From Candidatus Aphodenecus pullistercoris (GTDB lineage Bacteria; Spirochaetota; Spirochaetia; Sphaerochaetales; Sphaerochaetaceae): DNA of 64,000 bases. Of this stretch, positions 1 through 9,855 are shown piece by piece. The position numbers and the translations under genes are program-made. The number at the start of each line of letters is the position of its first letter. Position 1 is the stretch's first letter. The notes beneath the pieces are model-generated. The model was not told the origin of the DNA and ran no database searches. It saw only the letters and a program-made list of their open reading frames with translations. Location: assembly GCA_017694495.1 (NCBI GenBank), contig JADIMU010000040.1, forward strand, positions 1 through 64,000, read 5' to 3'.

Positions 1-267
1 TGTTAAGAGCATCAACCTTCCCCGCATGCAGCCTCCGCATCTACTGCCGGCGCTCAGCTCCGGATTTCGTCTTATTTTGCAGACTCATCCACGCCGTCAG
101 CCTCATATGCGGTTCCTGTCCGTAGGCTCGCGGTTTTGCCTCCAGCTTCCTTCAGACCCTGCCTCACGACAACGCCCTTGCTCTTGGCTAACGATTCAGA
201 CCTTCTTGGCCCGAGCTGTACTCGTAGTGGACTTTCACCACCAAATTGATGCCCATGCAGGGCAAAC
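1..267 (-). mobile_element. 5' portion (domain I) of a group II intron, probably class IIC; continues beyond the left edge of the window
   Basis: Minus strand reads GTTTGCCCTGCATGGGCATC...GGTGGTGAAAGTCC...GTTAGCC..GCAAGGGC...TCTGAAGGAAGCTGGAGGCAAAACC...GGAACCGCATATGAGGCT...GGATGAGTCTGCAAAATAAGACGAAATCC. This closely follows remembered group II intron domain I signatures (IIC type, e.g. Oceanobacillus iheyensis). The 5' boundary lies directly after a terminator U-tract. Confidence 0.88.
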
Positions 268-269
268 AA

Positions 270-302
270 AAAAGGCACTCTCCAAAGCGGAGGGTGCCTT
301 TC
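270..302 (-). terminator. Rho-independent terminator of arcC, interrupted after its U-tract by the intron
   Basis: Minus strand AAAGGCACCCTCC-GCTTT-GGAGAGTGCCTTTTTT. Confidence 0.85.
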
Positions 303-328
303 CTTTTGACAAGGAGGAGAGACTTGTT

Positions 329-1273
329 TCAGGGGACGATCTTCGTCCCGGCGTGTGAGTAGAGGGCGTCGTAGAGATGGGCCGGATCCGTGACCAGGCC
401 AGTCTTGCCGCTCGACTCGACATAGTCCACGATGGCCTGGATCTTGGGAAGCATCGAGCCCGGTGCGAAGTGTCCCTGGGCCATGTATTCCTTCGCCTCC
501 TCCACTGTGATCGTATCAAGATCCTTCTGGTCCGGCTTGTTGTAGTTCAGGCACACCTTCTCGACAGCTGTAGAGATGACGAAGAGGTCGGCCTTCAGCG
601 CCTTTGCCAGCAGTGCCGCGGCAAGGTCCTTGTCGACGACGGCCTCACGTCCAGTGAGCATGCCATCCTCACCTTTGACGACTGGAATTCCTCCACCACC
701 CGCGGCGATGACGACGACGTCATCGGCAAGCAGCTTGGCGATCGTACCCGCCTCGACGATTCCCTTCGGCTTCGGGGATGCGACGACACGCCTGTAGCCC
801 CGCCCCGCATCCTCGACGATGGACCAGCCATCGTTGTCGCGGTGGTACTCGGCCTCCTCCTTCTGCATGAAGGAGCCGATTGGCTTGGTCGGATTGCTGA
901 AGGAGGGGTCGTCGTCATCGACGATGACCTGGGTGACGACAGTCGCCACATCCTTGTGCATGCCGAGCTTGCCAAGCTCGTTGCCCAGTGCGCGCTGGAG
1001 CTGGTAGCCGATCGCACCCTGAGTGTCCGCGACGCAGCTGTCGAGGGGAACGTTGTGGAGGATCTTGCGTGCATACTCTGCGCGCAGGAGAATATAGCCC
1101 ACCTGTGGTCCGTTTCCATGGACGATGACGACACGATGCCCTTCCTTGATCAGGCGGGCGATGTGGTGCGCTGTCTTCGATGCCGCCTCATATTGGGCGC
1201 TGACTGTGACATGCCTGCTGTCCTCGATGAGGGAGTTGCCTCCGATTGCGATTACGATGAGCTTTGAGTCCAT
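329..1273 (-). CDS. arcC: Carbamate kinase
   Basis: MDSKLIVIAIGGNSLI..., HGNGPQVG, AAGGGGIPVV; GGAGGT SD upstream of ATG at 1273 (the ORF track start at 1333 is too long). Confidence 0.93.
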   Translation of the reverse strand: MDSKLIVIAIGGNSLIEDSRHVTVSAQYEAASKTAHHIARLIKEGHRVVIVHGNGPQVGYILLRAEYARKILHNVPLDSCVADTQGAIGYQLQRALGNELGKLGMHKDVATVVTQVIVDDDDPSFSNPTKPIGSFMQKEEAEYHRDNDGWSIVEDAGRGYRRVVASPKPKGIVEAGTIAKLLADDVVVIAAGGGGIPVVKGEDGMLTGREAVVDKDLAAALLAKALKADLFVISTAVEKVCLNYNKPDQKDLDTITVEEAKEYMAQGHFAPGSMLPKIQAIVDYVESSGKTGLVTDPAHLYDALYSHAGTKIVP

Positions 1274-1509
1274 AAAGACCTCCGTCAAGCTCATGATAGC
1301 ATGAGTGCAACAGAATGCAACATAAAAAGACATTTTGAGCCCATTTTTATCCTATTATTCTATAAGCATTTATTTTCTACATATTTTCCATATTATGTCA
1401 GAAATAAGCTTTTTTTCTAAAAACGTACCAAAAACGTACCAGCGATATCAATCGAGGGAACATGGATATCATCATCAAAAAAAGAACATTTACGCTTTCC
1501 AAGACCTGA

Positions 1510-1895
1510 CTGCTCCCACAGGCAAGCCTGTGGGGTTCTGGTGGATAGGCTTGCACCATGTCCGTACACCATTCTCAGGCTTTGGGACCAGAGCTGCCGC
1601 CCAGAGCACCTGAACTGCCGGCCAAGCACCCCGCTGGGCACATTAGCGACCGGCTTCTGCCTTTAGGCAGGGAGAGACAGTCAGCTCCCCCATATTATAT
1701 CCATCTTCCTTCTGACTCTTAAGTTTCTCCTTCTTGACCCCTTCATATGATGTGACCTCTGTCAAATACCAATTTCTACTTTTGTTGCTCCTTGTATGCC
1801 AAGCAATTATGTGCTTCCAGGCTCTCCAGGCAGACTGAATCAGGTTTCGAGCGGAATTCACAAATCCAGGCAGGGTGCAAGCCTCCAGAGGCTGC
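1510..1895 (-). mobile_element. Degenerate IS200/IS605-type remnant (TnpB C-terminal-like tail plus right-end hairpin)
   Basis: Minus-strand end AGAACCCCACAGGCTTGCCTGTGGGAGCAGTCAG (perfect 9-bp stem 1515-1523/1526-1534) resembles IS200/IS605 right ends. Upstream short ORF tail ...NSARNLIQSAW..LTEVTSYEGVKKEK..MGELTVSPCLKAEAGR resembles a decayed TnpB end. Confidence 0.4.
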
Positions 1896-1913
1896 AGTCC
1901 TGCCTTGCTCCTT

Positions 1914-3068
1914 TCACCAATAGGCCTTCCAGCCGGGAGTGGATATGCGCTTCAAAGCTTCTACGTAGAAATAGTCTCCCCAGGTATTGCACTCGTCCAC
2001 GCCCCTGTTCCTCGCGTCATTCGTCGGACTCTTCTTGCAATAGACTCCATGAAGGAGCTGGCCATTTGAGAGTGAAGGATCCTTCACTGCGCAGGTCCTG
2101 TACAGCACGCCAAGCAGCTTGTCGGCATCACTCCTCAGGTCCGGTCGGTTCAGAAGGTCGGACATTTCCAGCATTCCACATATCGCGACCGCGAGTGCGG
2201 ATGAATCGCGTGGTTCTCCACTTCCGTCGTCGAAATCAAAATCCCAGTAAGGGATGACTGACTGCGGCAGATGACCAAGAAAGAACCGGAGCGTCCTGTC
2301 GAAGACATCCAGAGCCTTCTCGGATCCTGTATATCTGTAGGCCAAGGCAGAGCCGTAGATTCCCCAGGCCTGGCCGCGACTCCATGCTGAATCGTTCCTG
2401 TTTCCCTGGTGTGTGACGCCATAAAGTGGCTTGCCGGTGTCAGGGTCGAAGTAGTATGTGTGGTATGTCGAATCGTCAGGCCTGAGCACATACTCGATGG
2501 ACGTGTTGAAATGCGCCAGCGCGACCTTTTCGTACTTCTCGTCACCGGTTGTCCTCGTCGCCCAGAAAAGCAGTGGAATGTTCATCAGGCAGTCGATGAT
2601 GAGCCGATGGTGGTCCCGGCTTCCGATTGGCCCCCAGGCCTGGATGAACTGTCCCTTCTCCTGGAAGCGGGAGATGAGATAGTCTGCCGCCATGATTGCA
2701 GCATCCCTGCCCTTATCGCTTCCATAAAGCAAGTAGGCTGCGACACATGAAGGAGAATACAGGAAACCCATGTCATGGTTGTTGATTGAGCTCATGCTGA
2801 CGATCCTGTCGTAGAAACTGTCTACATGCTCGAGAGCCTTCTTCCTGAAGATGTCCTTGCCTGTAAGCTCATACATGACATTGATCTCGCCGGTCCACAT
2901 TCCGTTTGTCCACTCGTCGTTCTCGGATGGTGGATAAAAGTTGCCAGTGCTGGCTGACGGCTTGAACTTCCCACCAAGATCCTCCATAGCCTTCAACGTC
3001 TGAGTCTCTGCATGGGAAAGCGCTTCTGGAAGCTCGACAAACGGCTCCATGTTTTTCAAATCAATCAT
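1914..3068 (-). CDS. GH88-family unsaturated glucuronyl hydrolase, no signal peptide
   Basis: NHDMGFLYSPSCVAAY, GNRNDSAWSRGQAWGIYG, PYWDFDF, RDSSALA, GVDECNTWGDYFYVEALKR. Confidence 0.92.
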   Translation of the reverse strand: MIDLKNMEPFVELPEALSHAETQTLKAMEDLGGKFKPSASTGNFYPPSENDEWTNGMWTGEINVMYELTGKDIFRKKALEHVDSFYDRIVSMSSINNHDMGFLYSPSCVAAYLLYGSDKGRDAAIMAADYLISRFQEKGQFIQAWGPIGSRDHHRLIIDCLMNIPLLFWATRTTGDEKYEKVALAHFNTSIEYVLRPDDSTYHTYYFDPDTGKPLYGVTHQGNRNDSAWSRGQAWGIYGSALAYRYTGSEKALDVFDRTLRFFLGHLPQSVIPYWDFDFDDGSGEPRDSSALAVAICGMLEMSDLLNRPDLRSDADKLLGVLYRTCAVKDPSLSNGQLLHGVYCKKSPTNDARNRGVDECNTWGDYFYVEALKRISTPGWKAYW

Positions 3069-4663
3069 TTCACCTCCACAAAGGAGACAGGTGATGTGAA
3101 GAGGCTGTCTCCATTCTTCTGATAACATCTGAGATAGACGGCACCCTGACTTTCCGTCTCAACTTCGGCATGGATGTGGGAGAGCGTCGTCCCGATGTTC
3201 CTGAACTGGCCAATCTCGAGTGATGGGGACACGAAGCCTGATACATAGTCAGTGAACTCTTGTCCATCGAGGAGCGAAAGAGGAATGGCGTAGCTGCGCA
3301 CACTCTCACATCCGTCCCATCCAACCTTGACGTCAAGAGTGATGATGCTGTCATCATCGCCTTCCAGCTCAACGACGAAACCTTGTGTGCAATCCGTCAC
3401 AGCAGTCGGATTTCCGTTGGTGAAGACGTGGAGATGGATACTGTCGCCTTCCACCTCATACGTAGGAAGCATCTTGGACCCATCCTCTGGGACATCGAGA
3501 GGATCGACCATATCTATGCCCCGCAACCGTGGAGAATGTGCCAGCAGCCTTCCTCCTTCGACATTGATCTTTATGTCCCACTCGGCAGGCTTGTGCTTCT
3601 TGCCCCAGCCGAACATGAAGCTGACAGTACCTCTCCGCTCTGGAAGCTCGGGAAAGACATGCTGGCTTGTGATGACCTTTCCATCCTGGACGATCTCAAC
3701 GACATCGAGTCCATCATAGGCCGACACGAAGGAGTCTATGACAAGCTTTCCTTGATGGGCAGGGGCTACATGGCCAGACCTGACTCCGTTGACGAAAAGC
3801 ATCGCCTCGACAGGATCGCCGGAGGCGGCGCAGGTCGCACGGTCCCTCAGCGCATTCCAGACGTCGTCACGGGTCAGCTCCTCGGCGAAGAGGACAGTCC
3901 TTCCGTAGCCGTAGCTTCCAGGGGCAGCGTTGTGGTGGTCGGTCGAACCTACGACTCCAAAATGCAATCCTCTGGCAAGACCTCCCTGGTATGTGTTCTC
4001 ACCGCTTCTTGGCCCCATCGTGTGCAGGTACTTCTGTCTGGCGTCAAAGCTCTCGGCGCAGCCATGCATCGAGATGATTTCGACAAGCGGCGACACATAG
4101 GGGTTGAAGCGGTCCCAGTCGATTCCACGATAGCCCTTCTTGTATCCGATGTGGTGAGGTGTGCACAGGAACCTGTCCTGCTGGTCCAGACCACCGGCAA
4201 GCAGCTTGTCGAGCCTGTCGTCACGCACGCCATCAGCGACTTCTGGAGGGAGGTCCTCACCAAGATTCCGGCACAGTATCGTATAGTCTCCCGTAGTGAA
4301 GCCATGGTACTCATATGAGTAGAAGGGTATGAAGGATGCAGATGCGCAACCATCCATCACGCTCTTGTAGTGGGGCCAGTTCCTCCGAAGTTTTCTGAAG
4401 CCCTCCCTATGGTAGTTCTGGACATCCTCAGGCACACGCATGTCAGGGTCATCTACCATGTCAGGCCAGGCGAAATGGCCTGTGACGGAGAAGAAATCCA
4501 GCTGCTGGGAGGCGAATGCGACCGCATCCTCGATCCGTCCATAGCCATAGCTTATGCCACAGTGGTTATGGATGTCGCCGACGAAGGCGCAAAGCCGACT
4601 GACCTCGTCATATAGCCCCAAGTCCCTGAGTTCCCGCTCGAAGAATCTTGCCACTCTGTTCAT
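3065..4663 (-). CDS. PHP-like (DUF3604-type) metal-dependent hydrolase
   Basis: VGDIHNHCGISYGYG (HxH), FFSVTGH, TPHHIGYKKG, VGSTDHHNAAPGSYGYGRTVLFAEELTRDDVWNALRDRATCAASGD. Confidence 0.7.
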   Translation of the reverse strand: MNRVARFFERELRDLGLYDEVSRLCAFVGDIHNHCGISYGYGRIEDAVAFASQQLDFFSVTGHFAWPDMVDDPDMRVPEDVQNYHREGFRKLRRNWPHYKSVMDGCASASFIPFYSYEYHGFTTGDYTILCRNLGEDLPPEVADGVRDDRLDKLLAGGLDQQDRFLCTPHHIGYKKGYRGIDWDRFNPYVSPLVEIISMHGCAESFDARQKYLHTMGPRSGENTYQGGLARGLHFGVVGSTDHHNAAPGSYGYGRTVLFAEELTRDDVWNALRDRATCAASGDPVEAMLFVNGVRSGHVAPAHQGKLVIDSFVSAYDGLDVVEIVQDGKVITSQHVFPELPERRGTVSFMFGWGKKHKPAEWDIKINVEGGRLLAHSPRLRGIDMVDPLDVPEDGSKMLPTYEVEGDSIHLHVFTNGNPTAVTDCTQGFVVELEGDDDSIITLDVKVGWDGCESVRSYAIPLSLLDGQEFTDYVSGFVSPSLEIGQFRNIGTTLSHIHAEVETESQGAVYLRCYQKNGDSLFTSPVSFVEVK

Positions 4664-4734
4664 ATACACTCCTTTTAGGCCTTGGCGCCAATGCGCCATC
4701 GCCTCCTATCCAAATCCGTCCACGACGATGGCAG

Positions 4735-6186
4735 TCAACGCCTTGTCGGGATGTCTCCATATGCCTTTCTGAACTCTTCAGGCGCAAGGGCTGGAGGCGC
4801 GACCATGTCCGAGGTCTCCTCCATGTGCCTTCGCAGCAGCCTCACAAGCTCCAACGCGATGGCGTCATGTCCTCCACTGAAGAGAAGATTCTCCGTCTCC
4901 TGCGGATCCGCGACCACATCATAGAGTTCGAAGAAGGTCTCATCCTTGAAGTAGTCGACGATGAGCTTATACCTGTCCATGACGACGCAGCGCTGGAAAT
5001 TGGAGCGGGCTCCATTGCCGTCGAACTGGATGTAGGCAGGGACTCCAGTCCCATCTCGCCGTCCTTCCATGATGCCCAGCAACGACCGGCCATCGAATGT
5101 CCCCTTGTGGGAAAGATTGAGGAGCTCGCACAGGGTGGGCAGTACATCAACATGGCTCACGACATCGTCGATGCGCCGGGCTTGTCTTCCCGGCAGACTG
5201 ATGAACAGTGGTACGTGGGCCGCTTCCTCATACATACACATCTTCTGAAAGAGGGCATGGGAACCCAGCATTTCGCCATGGTCGCTGGTGAAGATGATGA
5301 TCGAGTCGTCGTAAAGGCCCTCCTCCCTGAGAGTGTCCAGCACCATTCCGACACAGTCGTCCAGCATGGAGACGAGGCCGAGATAGACCCTCCAGGACTC
5401 CATCCACTCCTCTCTCCTATATCTGGCACCGACAACTCCCGTCAGGTTGTACATCTGAAGAGGAGACTGGTGAGGATAGAACACGCCCACATTCTCAGGC
5501 ATGACGAAGTCGTCGACCGCCACCTTTCCATACCAGGGCTGGGGGATTTCCAGCGGAGGATGGGGCGCAAGGAACATCGCATTCAAAAGCAACGGCCTGC
5601 TTCGGTCCCGCTTCCTGATCGCCTCGACGGCTTTCTGGGCGAAGTATCTGTCGAAATAGAACTTTTCATCCTCTGGATAGCAGCCGGTATTCGCATTCGA
5701 ATAGCGTGTCACTCTGGTATAGGCACCGCCTTTCATCTCGGGAACAGGAGTCTTGAAACGTGGACCACCCGGCGCTCTGACTCCGTTTTCGGCCAAGTAT
5801 TCCTTGTAGCTCTTCTCGGTGGACGCCCAGATGGTGTCCTTATCGACATCCTCCAGTTTGCCGCCTTCTGTGAAAAGATGCTGTTTTCCGCTGTGGATCG
5901 AGCACCAATCTTTCTCCATCATCCGGTAGAGGTTGTCGATACCCTCATGAACTGAGCCGTAGTACGAATCGGAAGCCAGCCATGGATTTATCAGTGAGCC
6001 ATTGACGTTCGGCCATTTTCCCGTGAAGAAGGCACCTCGGGCCGGTACGCACAGCGGGCAGGCACAATAGGCTCGGGTGAAGTCGACACCACCTTCCCTG
6101 ATTGAATCGATGTTCGGCGTGAAGCCGCGTCCTAGCACATCATAGCGAAGCTGGTCAGCCATGATGATTACGACATTCTCTCTCAT
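4735..6186 (-). CDS. Arylsulfatase-family sulfatase (Cys type)
   Basis: VVIIMADQLRYD; CPLCVPARGAFFTGK active-site motif; TSDHGEMLGSH. Confidence 0.92.
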   Translation of the reverse strand: MRENVVIIMADQLRYDVLGRGFTPNIDSIREGGVDFTRAYCACPLCVPARGAFFTGKWPNVNGSLINPWLASDSYYGSVHEGIDNLYRMMEKDWCSIHSGKQHLFTEGGKLEDVDKDTIWASTEKSYKEYLAENGVRAPGGPRFKTPVPEMKGGAYTRVTRYSNANTGCYPEDEKFYFDRYFAQKAVEAIRKRDRSRPLLLNAMFLAPHPPLEIPQPWYGKVAVDDFVMPENVGVFYPHQSPLQMYNLTGVVGARYRREEWMESWRVYLGLVSMLDDCVGMVLDTLREEGLYDDSIIIFTSDHGEMLGSHALFQKMCMYEEAAHVPLFISLPGRQARRIDDVVSHVDVLPTLCELLNLSHKGTFDGRSLLGIMEGRRDGTGVPAYIQFDGNGARSNFQRCVVMDRYKLIVDYFKDETFFELYDVVADPQETENLLFSGGHDAIALELVRLLRRHMEETSDMVAPPALAPEEFRKAYGDIPTRR

Positions 6187-7610
6187 CCTCTCCTCCGCTT
6201 GACATATTCCGGGTGTGGCACATAGCCAACACTGCGCTCCAGGGTATAGGACTCTGGCAGGCCAAGCCGCTTCTTCATCCTCGCCTGGAAGTCTTTAGAC
6301 CTGCGGTTGACCTCGAATGGGTCACAACACTCCAGAAGGCGCCAGTGGCACTCTTCGACAACCTTTCCAAGCTGCGGATCCGTCATGCTGGCCTCATAAA
6401 GGTCATGATCCTCCGATGGATCAGCAACAAGATCAAAGAGCTGTGGCTCAGCTTCCGTGTAGAAGACGTACTTGTAGTGGTTCCATCTGATCATGTACAT
6501 GCCGCCTGACAGGCCATGGGCATTGTACTCGCTGAAGGCGTAGTCCCGACGGGACGCATCCTGCCCATCCTTCATCAGCGCGAGAAGCGTCTGGCCGTCG
6601 CAGTCCTCAGGGCAATCGATTCCCATGATGCCGCACATGGTCGGAAAGATGTCGGCAATGGAGACCGGAGCTTCGATCTTCCTGGCAGGGATGCGCGGAT
6701 GACGGATCATCAGAGGTATGTGGGCCGACTGCTCGAACATGCAGCACTTCCACCACATTCCGTGATAGCCCAGCTGCTCTCCGTGGTCACTCGTATAGAT
6801 GACCACAGTGTCGTCGATGAGTCCCTTCTCCTCCAGCTTGTCAAGGATCTGTCCGATATGCTCGTCAAGCTCCTTGACGGCTGCGAAGTAGCCGATGAAG
6901 GCCCTCCGGGTCGTCTCCTCGTCGGCCAGCTCGGCCGCGAAATAGGTCCGGAGCGACTGCAGTGGACCGTTGAGGGAAGTGAATGGTGGAAGGACGCCAT
7001 CAGGCAGGTGTTCTGGAATGATTGCGGAGAACTGGTCCCAATGCTCCTGCGTGACATAGAAAGGGAAATGTGGGTCGAGAAGGCCAATGTCCAGCACCCA
7101 TGGTCCGCTTGGAGGATCATCAAGCCAGCGCAAGGCCATTGCGACAAGCTCATCGTCATGGCTTGGACCCTTCTTTATTCCGATCCGCTGGAACCTCCTT
7201 TCGGCGCCAAGCCTTCTGACATTGTCATCCCTGTAGTAGCATCCGAGGTCCGGAGACTCAAGGTAGCCGGGGGCCAAAGCCGATGCGAAGCCGTAGTCTC
7301 CATCAGGATGGAAGTGGGTCTTGCCGATGTGGTGGACAGCGATGTCATGCTCCTTCATCCAGGAGCCGATGCCGTAGACCCCGCCGTCATATGGCGTGGA
7401 ATTGTCCCAGGTGCCAAGGTTGCATACGTACTGGCCTGTGAACCAGCTCGCCCTCGCGGGAGCGCATACGGGGCAGGACGTGTAGGCGTTCGTGAAGTCC
7501 TGCGAGAGCGAGGCGAGCCTGTCCAGATTCGGAGTCAGAGCATACGCGCTGCCCGCATTGGCCATGGCCTGCCAGGAATGCTCATCCGACATGATTGTGA
7601 TGATGTTCAT
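6183..7610 (-). CDS. Arylsulfatase-family sulfatase (Cys type)
   Basis: MNIITIMSDEHSWQAM; CPVCAPARASWFTGQ; TSDHGEQLGYHGMW. Confidence 0.92.
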   Translation of the reverse strand: MNIITIMSDEHSWQAMANAGSAYALTPNLDRLASLSQDFTNAYTSCPVCAPARASWFTGQYVCNLGTWDNSTPYDGGVYGIGSWMKEHDIAVHHIGKTHFHPDGDYGFASALAPGYLESPDLGCYYRDDNVRRLGAERRFQRIGIKKGPSHDDELVAMALRWLDDPPSGPWVLDIGLLDPHFPFYVTQEHWDQFSAIIPEHLPDGVLPPFTSLNGPLQSLRTYFAAELADEETTRRAFIGYFAAVKELDEHIGQILDKLEEKGLIDDTVVIYTSDHGEQLGYHGMWWKCCMFEQSAHIPLMIRHPRIPARKIEAPVSIADIFPTMCGIMGIDCPEDCDGQTLLALMKDGQDASRRDYAFSEYNAHGLSGGMYMIRWNHYKYVFYTEAEPQLFDLVADPSEDHDLYEASMTDPQLGKVVEECHWRLLECCDPFEVNRRSKDFQARMKKRLGLPESYTLERSVGYVPHPEYVKRRRG

Positions 7611-7628
7611 CCACACCTCCCCTGATTG

Positions 7629-9851
7629 TCACTGCCTATCCTCTCCCTCTGAATCCAGAACAGTCTTCCTGTACTGGTATGGCGTCGTGCCGAAGTTCTC
7701 CTTGAAGATTCTGATGAAGTACTGTGGGGATCTGTAGCCCAGACGCTTGGCTATGTCCTGCACAGCCATGCCCTGTCTGAGGAACTCGACGGCCTTCATC
7801 AGCTTCTTGTCCTTTATGTAGTCGATGTAGTTCTTGCCCATGATCTTCGAGAAGATCCGGCTGAGCTCATAGGGCTTCATGCCCAGTTCATCGGCTATCA
7901 TGGACAAAGAAATGTCGTTCTCTATCTCACGGTTTATGATGAGTCCAATCTGCTGCTTTATGTCAGAGTCGACGCTCTCGGCCCGCTGCCGCAATGCACG
8001 GTATATCGCATCGACGCTCTGCACCAGCCAATCCCGGAACAGCTCCAGGTTCCCGAGCGTCTTCGCGTATTCCCTGATGTCATAGCCGAAGACGATCCAG
8101 GTGTCGAGCTGGTTGCGCAGCATGTAGCCATACACCGCCACTGCGATGTCATAGACGGCTGACAGACAGTACTGGATGGTATACCCACCATGCGCAAGCT
8201 CATCGAGGAAGGTTGTCAGATGGCTCGAGAAGGCATCAGTCTGCTGGCTGTTGAGGTCCTTCTCCAGCTGATCAACGACTTTGACATGATTGCCGTTGCC
8301 ACGGCGCCTCGCCAGGTCGAGGGCATCGTATGTCAGCAGCCTCGTCTGGTACAGGAAACGGTAGCGCGCGACCTCCTGCGCAGACAGGAAGCTCTCCCTC
8401 AGTCCATCGTCGTCGACTGCGGCAAGCCTGCCGATGTCCACATTCAGATCGCTTGCGAGGGACAGAGTCTTGCCTGTCATCTCATCCAGAAGATGCAGCT
8501 CCTCATCGACGATGATGAGGACGACGACGCTCGATGGACTGATGAAGGTGCACAACACCGATGCGATGCCTTCGACGTTGTCCTGTCTGAACTGCTCGTT
8601 GAGCATGTTCGCCATCAGGTCGCCTTCCCTTCCATCCGACTCGATGATGCAGCACCTGACGAAGCGCCCAGCAAACTTCTCATAAACCTGGGGATAGAGC
8701 CTGCTGCCATCCATCCTGCTCAGAAGGATGCTTCTCACGGCGTTTATGTGCCGCAGTTCCTTGGCCGACTCGGCGGTATGGTGAAGGTTCATGATCTGGG
8801 CCGTCATCGAGGACAGAGAGGCGTCGATACCCTCGCCGGAGACTGGCAGTCCAGCATTCTCGGAGAAACGGTGTATGTGCTTGCGGTATATGATGTAGTT
8901 CAGATAGGTAAGACCACTGAGGACCAGAATGTTCAGGATCAGCGAGACCATGAAGATGATCGTCAGCTGCCTGTTCTGGCTGAAAGTGAGCTGGCGGAAG
9001 AGGTTGAAATCGATCAGATATGTATATCTGAGGCCACTGTCAGGAAAGACGTAGGAGAAGAGGACAACATCCTCTCCATCGATGCTTGTCTTAGCCTCGG
9101 GACCAAGTGCGCCGGCGAGGACCGTTCCAATCCGGTCATCCTTGGCGTATATCATCCTGTTGTCGGGATCGCTCAGATAGAAGGAACGTATTGCGTCCTC
9201 CGTGATGAAGGCCGAGACCGCGGTCGGAAGAATGTGGAGAGCGACATAGATGTTGCCCCAGGATGCATAGGGGATGACGCGCACATATGTGATTACGGGC
9301 TGCGATGTGGGGTAGGAGTTCACTCCCATGGGAAGCAGCTGGGTCGACAGGCTGTCATCGAGCGAGGAGAACCAGGGCAGGAGGGCATTGAGCTCCACCA
9401 GGTCGTCGACTTCGTGGAGGTTCCCGAAACCGGTCAGCGCGGTGCCGGTATTCTCATAGTATATATCCATACTGTATAGATATGGATAACTGTTTCGAAT
9501 ACGATACAGCAGATCGATGAGCGACTTCACATGTTCAGGCTCCCCTATTATGTCCTCACGCTGAGGTCTGAGCATTGCATCGTTCTGAGCAACCTGCGAG
9601 AAGTACATGTCAGGAATTTCCATGACCGAAATCAACTGCTTCTCGATGTTGTTGAAGGCCATGTACGTGACATTGCGCTCATAGTCCATGAAGTTCTGCT
9701 CATAGGAAGTCCGCCCCTCAACGAAATAGACCCTGTAGTTGAACAGGGACAGGAGAATGATCGCGGCCAGATCGACCACGAGCAGCCCTACCCGGAAAGG
9801 CAGTCTGAACCTCATATGCGAAGACTTTCCGCGACCATTCATTCCAGACAT
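7629..9851 (-). CDS. Membrane-anchored sensor with AraC-type HTH output domain
   Basis: N-terminal TM, extracellular sensor region, second TM (LTIIFMVSLILNILVLSGLTYL), C-terminal AraC HTH (KKLMKAVEFLRQGMAVQDIAKRLGYRSPQYFIRIFKENFGTTPYQYRK). Confidence 0.9.
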   Translation of the reverse strand: MSGMNGRGKSSHMRFRLPFRVGLLVVDLAAIILLSLFNYRVYFVEGRTSYEQNFMDYERNVTYMAFNNIEKQLISVMEIPDMYFSQVAQNDAMLRPQREDIIGEPEHVKSLIDLLYRIRNSYPYLYSMDIYYENTGTALTGFGNLHEVDDLVELNALLPWFSSLDDSLSTQLLPMGVNSYPTSQPVITYVRVIPYASWGNIYVALHILPTAVSAFITEDAIRSFYLSDPDNRMIYAKDDRIGTVLAGALGPEAKTSIDGEDVVLFSYVFPDSGLRYTYLIDFNLFRQLTFSQNRQLTIIFMVSLILNILVLSGLTYLNYIIYRKHIHRFSENAGLPVSGEGIDASLSSMTAQIMNLHHTAESAKELRHINAVRSILLSRMDGSRLYPQVYEKFAGRFVRCCIIESDGREGDLMANMLNEQFRQDNVEGIASVLCTFISPSSVVVLIIVDEELHLLDEMTGKTLSLASDLNVDIGRLAAVDDDGLRESFLSAQEVARYRFLYQTRLLTYDALDLARRRGNGNHVKVVDQLEKDLNSQQTDAFSSHLTTFLDELAHGGYTIQYCLSAVYDIAVAVYGYMLRNQLDTWIVFGYDIREYAKTLGNLELFRDWLVQSVDAIYRALRQRAESVDSDIKQQIGLIINREIENDISLSMIADELGMKPYELSRIFSKIMGKNYIDYIKDKKLMKAVEFLRQGMAVQDIAKRLGYRSPQYFIRIFKENFGTTPYQYRKTVLDSEGEDRQ

Positions 9852-9855
9852 CCAC

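Noticed and set aside
26-358. 110-aa plus-strand ORF at the left edge
   Set aside because: Lies over the antisense of the group II intron RNA and arcC terminator.
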